Part shown: piece after piece, positions 6,087 through 8,313 of the stretch
Numbering within the stretch: position 1 is the first letter of the stretch
Layout of the letters: each line of letters starts with the position of its first letter
Assembly: GCA_020849155.1 (NCBI GenBank)
Contig: JADLGU010000402.1
Coordinates: 1-8,313 of the forward strand
Reading direction: 5' to 3'
DNA: 8,313 nucleotides
Source: Rhodocyclaceae bacterium
GTDB taxonomy: Bacteria; Pseudomonadota; Gammaproteobacteria; Burkholderiales; Rhodocyclaceae
Position numbers and translations under genes: made by a program
Notes under the pieces: generated by a model
Database searches by the model: none
Seen by the model: only the letters and a program-made list of their open reading frames with translations
What the model was told of the DNA's origin: nothing

Positions 6087-6099
6087 AATCAAAGGGTAT
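6087..6099 (+). promoter_or_regulatory. Possible IHF binding site between enhancers and sigma-54 promoter
   Basis: AATCAAAGGGTAT matches the WATCAR half of the IHF consensus completely, but only one of three positions of the TTR half. It is centred about 50 bp upstream of the predicted start site, between the promoter and the palindromes, where IHF commonly bends sigma-54 control regions. The position is supportive; the sequence match alone is weak. Confidence 0.3.
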
Positions 6100-6144
6100 T
6101 TTCTGCAGTGCCGGGCGATGCGGCGGGGCGGCGGCGGAGATGTT

Positions 6145-6160
6145 GTCTCCGGTCGGAGAC
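6145..6160. promoter_or_regulatory. Enhancer-like palindrome 1 (putative activator binding site)
   Basis: GTCTCCG-GT-CGGAGAC is a perfect 7-2-7 inverted repeat, centred about 110 bp upstream of the predicted sigma-54 start site. A near copy lies 54 bp further upstream. Size, dyad symmetry and distance are as expected for a Fis-type helix-turn-helix dimer of an NtrC-class activator. The regulator encoded immediately upstream is the obvious candidate. Confidence 0.75.
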
Positions 6161-6198
6161 GCGTTATTTCAACTGATTGTTTAATTGAATAAATTGTC

Positions 6199-6214
6199 GT
6201 CCCGGGGCGGAGAC
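6199..6214. promoter_or_regulatory. Enhancer-like palindrome 2 (imperfect copy of site 1)
   Basis: GTCCCGGGGCGGAGAC agrees with palindrome 1 at 13 of 16 positions, including the whole CGGAGAC half. Its centre is 54 bp from that of site 1, close to five helical turns, so both would face the same side of the DNA. It ends 7 nt from the regulator stop codon, about 164 bp upstream of the predicted start site. A further half-site-like CGGAGAT occurs at 6135-6141. Confidence 0.65.
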
Positions 6215-6221
6215 GTGAGGC

Positions 6222-7637
<1,416 letters not shown>

Positions 7638-7671
7638 GTCTGCGCGGTATGCAAGTCCTGTGTCGAGGCTG

Positions 7672-7677
7672 ATTCTA
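7672..7677 (-). promoter_or_regulatory. Weak candidate -10 element for the regulator gene
   Basis: TAGAAT on the minus strand matches TATAAT at five of six positions, 34 nt before the regulator ATG. No acceptable -35 lies at 16-18 bp, so this is only a candidate for low-level, sigma-70-type expression of the activator from the divergent intergenic region shared with clpB. Confidence 0.25.
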
Positions 7678-7697
7678 TATCGTTGGCCGGAGGCCGG

Positions 7698-7725
7698 CTT
7701 GAAAACCCTGCAGCCAGCCCCATTT
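7698..7725 (+). promoter_or_regulatory. Sigma-32 (RpoH) heat-shock promoter of clpB
   Basis: CTTGAA at 7698-7703 and CCCCATTT at 7718-7725 are separated by 14 bp. This matches the established sigma-32 consensus (CTTGAA, 13-17 bp, CCCCATNT) at all fixed positions. Transcription should start near 7732, giving a leader of about 25 nt before the clpB ATG at 7758. The downstream gene is a classical heat-shock gene, which supports the call. Confidence 0.88.
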
Positions 7726-7727
7726 AG

Positions 7728-7748
7728 CCGGAAGACAAGGCTTTCCGG
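7728..7748. repeat. Inverted repeat at the clpB transcription start
   Basis: CCGGAA (7728-7733) and TTCCGG (7743-7748) form a 6-bp inverted repeat with a 9-nt spacer, over the predicted clpB start site and next to its GGAAGAA ribosome binding site. TTCCGGAA at 7743-7750 is itself palindromic. It might affect access to the ribosome binding site or bind a regulator; chance is also plausible. Confidence 0.25.
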
Positions 7749-7757
7749 AAGAAAATC

Positions 7758-8313
<556 letters not shown>

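Noticed and set aside
7686..7698. Inverted repeat GCCGG-AGG-CCGGC in the regulator/clpB intergenic region.
   Set aside because: The stem is only 5 bp and made solely of G and C in GC-rich DNA, with no related copy nearby; too weak to call an operator.

Overview
The window is about 8.3 kb of very GC-rich, tightly packed bacterial chromosome. Strongly G/C-ending codons, GTG starts, a phasin, a PAS/sigma-54 regulator and a proteobacterial sigma-32 promoter before clpB together suggest a betaproteobacterium, perhaps of the Rhodocyclaceae (Azoarcus/Thauera-like). That placement is an inference from gene content; no phylogenetic test was possible.

Layout. (1) Positions 1-1338, plus strand: the end of a molybdenum-cofactor operon, with moeA (5' end missing), moaD and moaE packed almost without gaps. 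(2) Positions 1348-1398: a long C-rich/G-rich inverted repeat of a dispersed intergenic type, between the convergent moaE and phasin genes. (3) Positions 1400-1912, minus strand: a polyhydroxyalkanoate-granule phasin. (4) Positions 1980-6041, minus strand: a four-gene operon reading, in transcription order, small four-helix membrane protein, periplasmic type-I solute-binding protein, FabG-like short-chain dehydrogenase, and family-I acyl-CoA transferase. It ends in a clear intrinsic terminator. (5) Positions 6054-6214: the operon's control region, with a consensus sigma-54 promoter, a weak IHF-like site and two tandem 16-bp palindromes. (6) Positions 6222-7637, minus strand: a PAS-AAA+-Fis sigma-54 activator, just upstream of the operon it most likely controls. 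(7) Positions 7638-7757: a divergent intergenic region with a near-perfect sigma-32 heat-shock promoter. (8) Positions 7758-8313, plus strand: the start of clpB, cut by the window edge.

How the genes may work together (inference). A PAS-domain activator senses an unknown intracellular signal, binds the two palindromes about 110 and 164 bp upstream of the start site, and drives a sigma-54 operon. The operon supplies a periplasmic binding protein, an NAD-type alcohol/hydroxyacyl dehydrogenase and a CoA transferase. That set fits capture, oxidation and CoA-activation of a small organic acid, such as a hydroxy- or keto-acid like 3-hydroxybutyrate. The neighbouring phasin fits a link to polyhydroxybutyrate metabolism, but the substrate cannot be read from the sequence. 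This regulator-promoter-operon unit is the most interesting part of the window.
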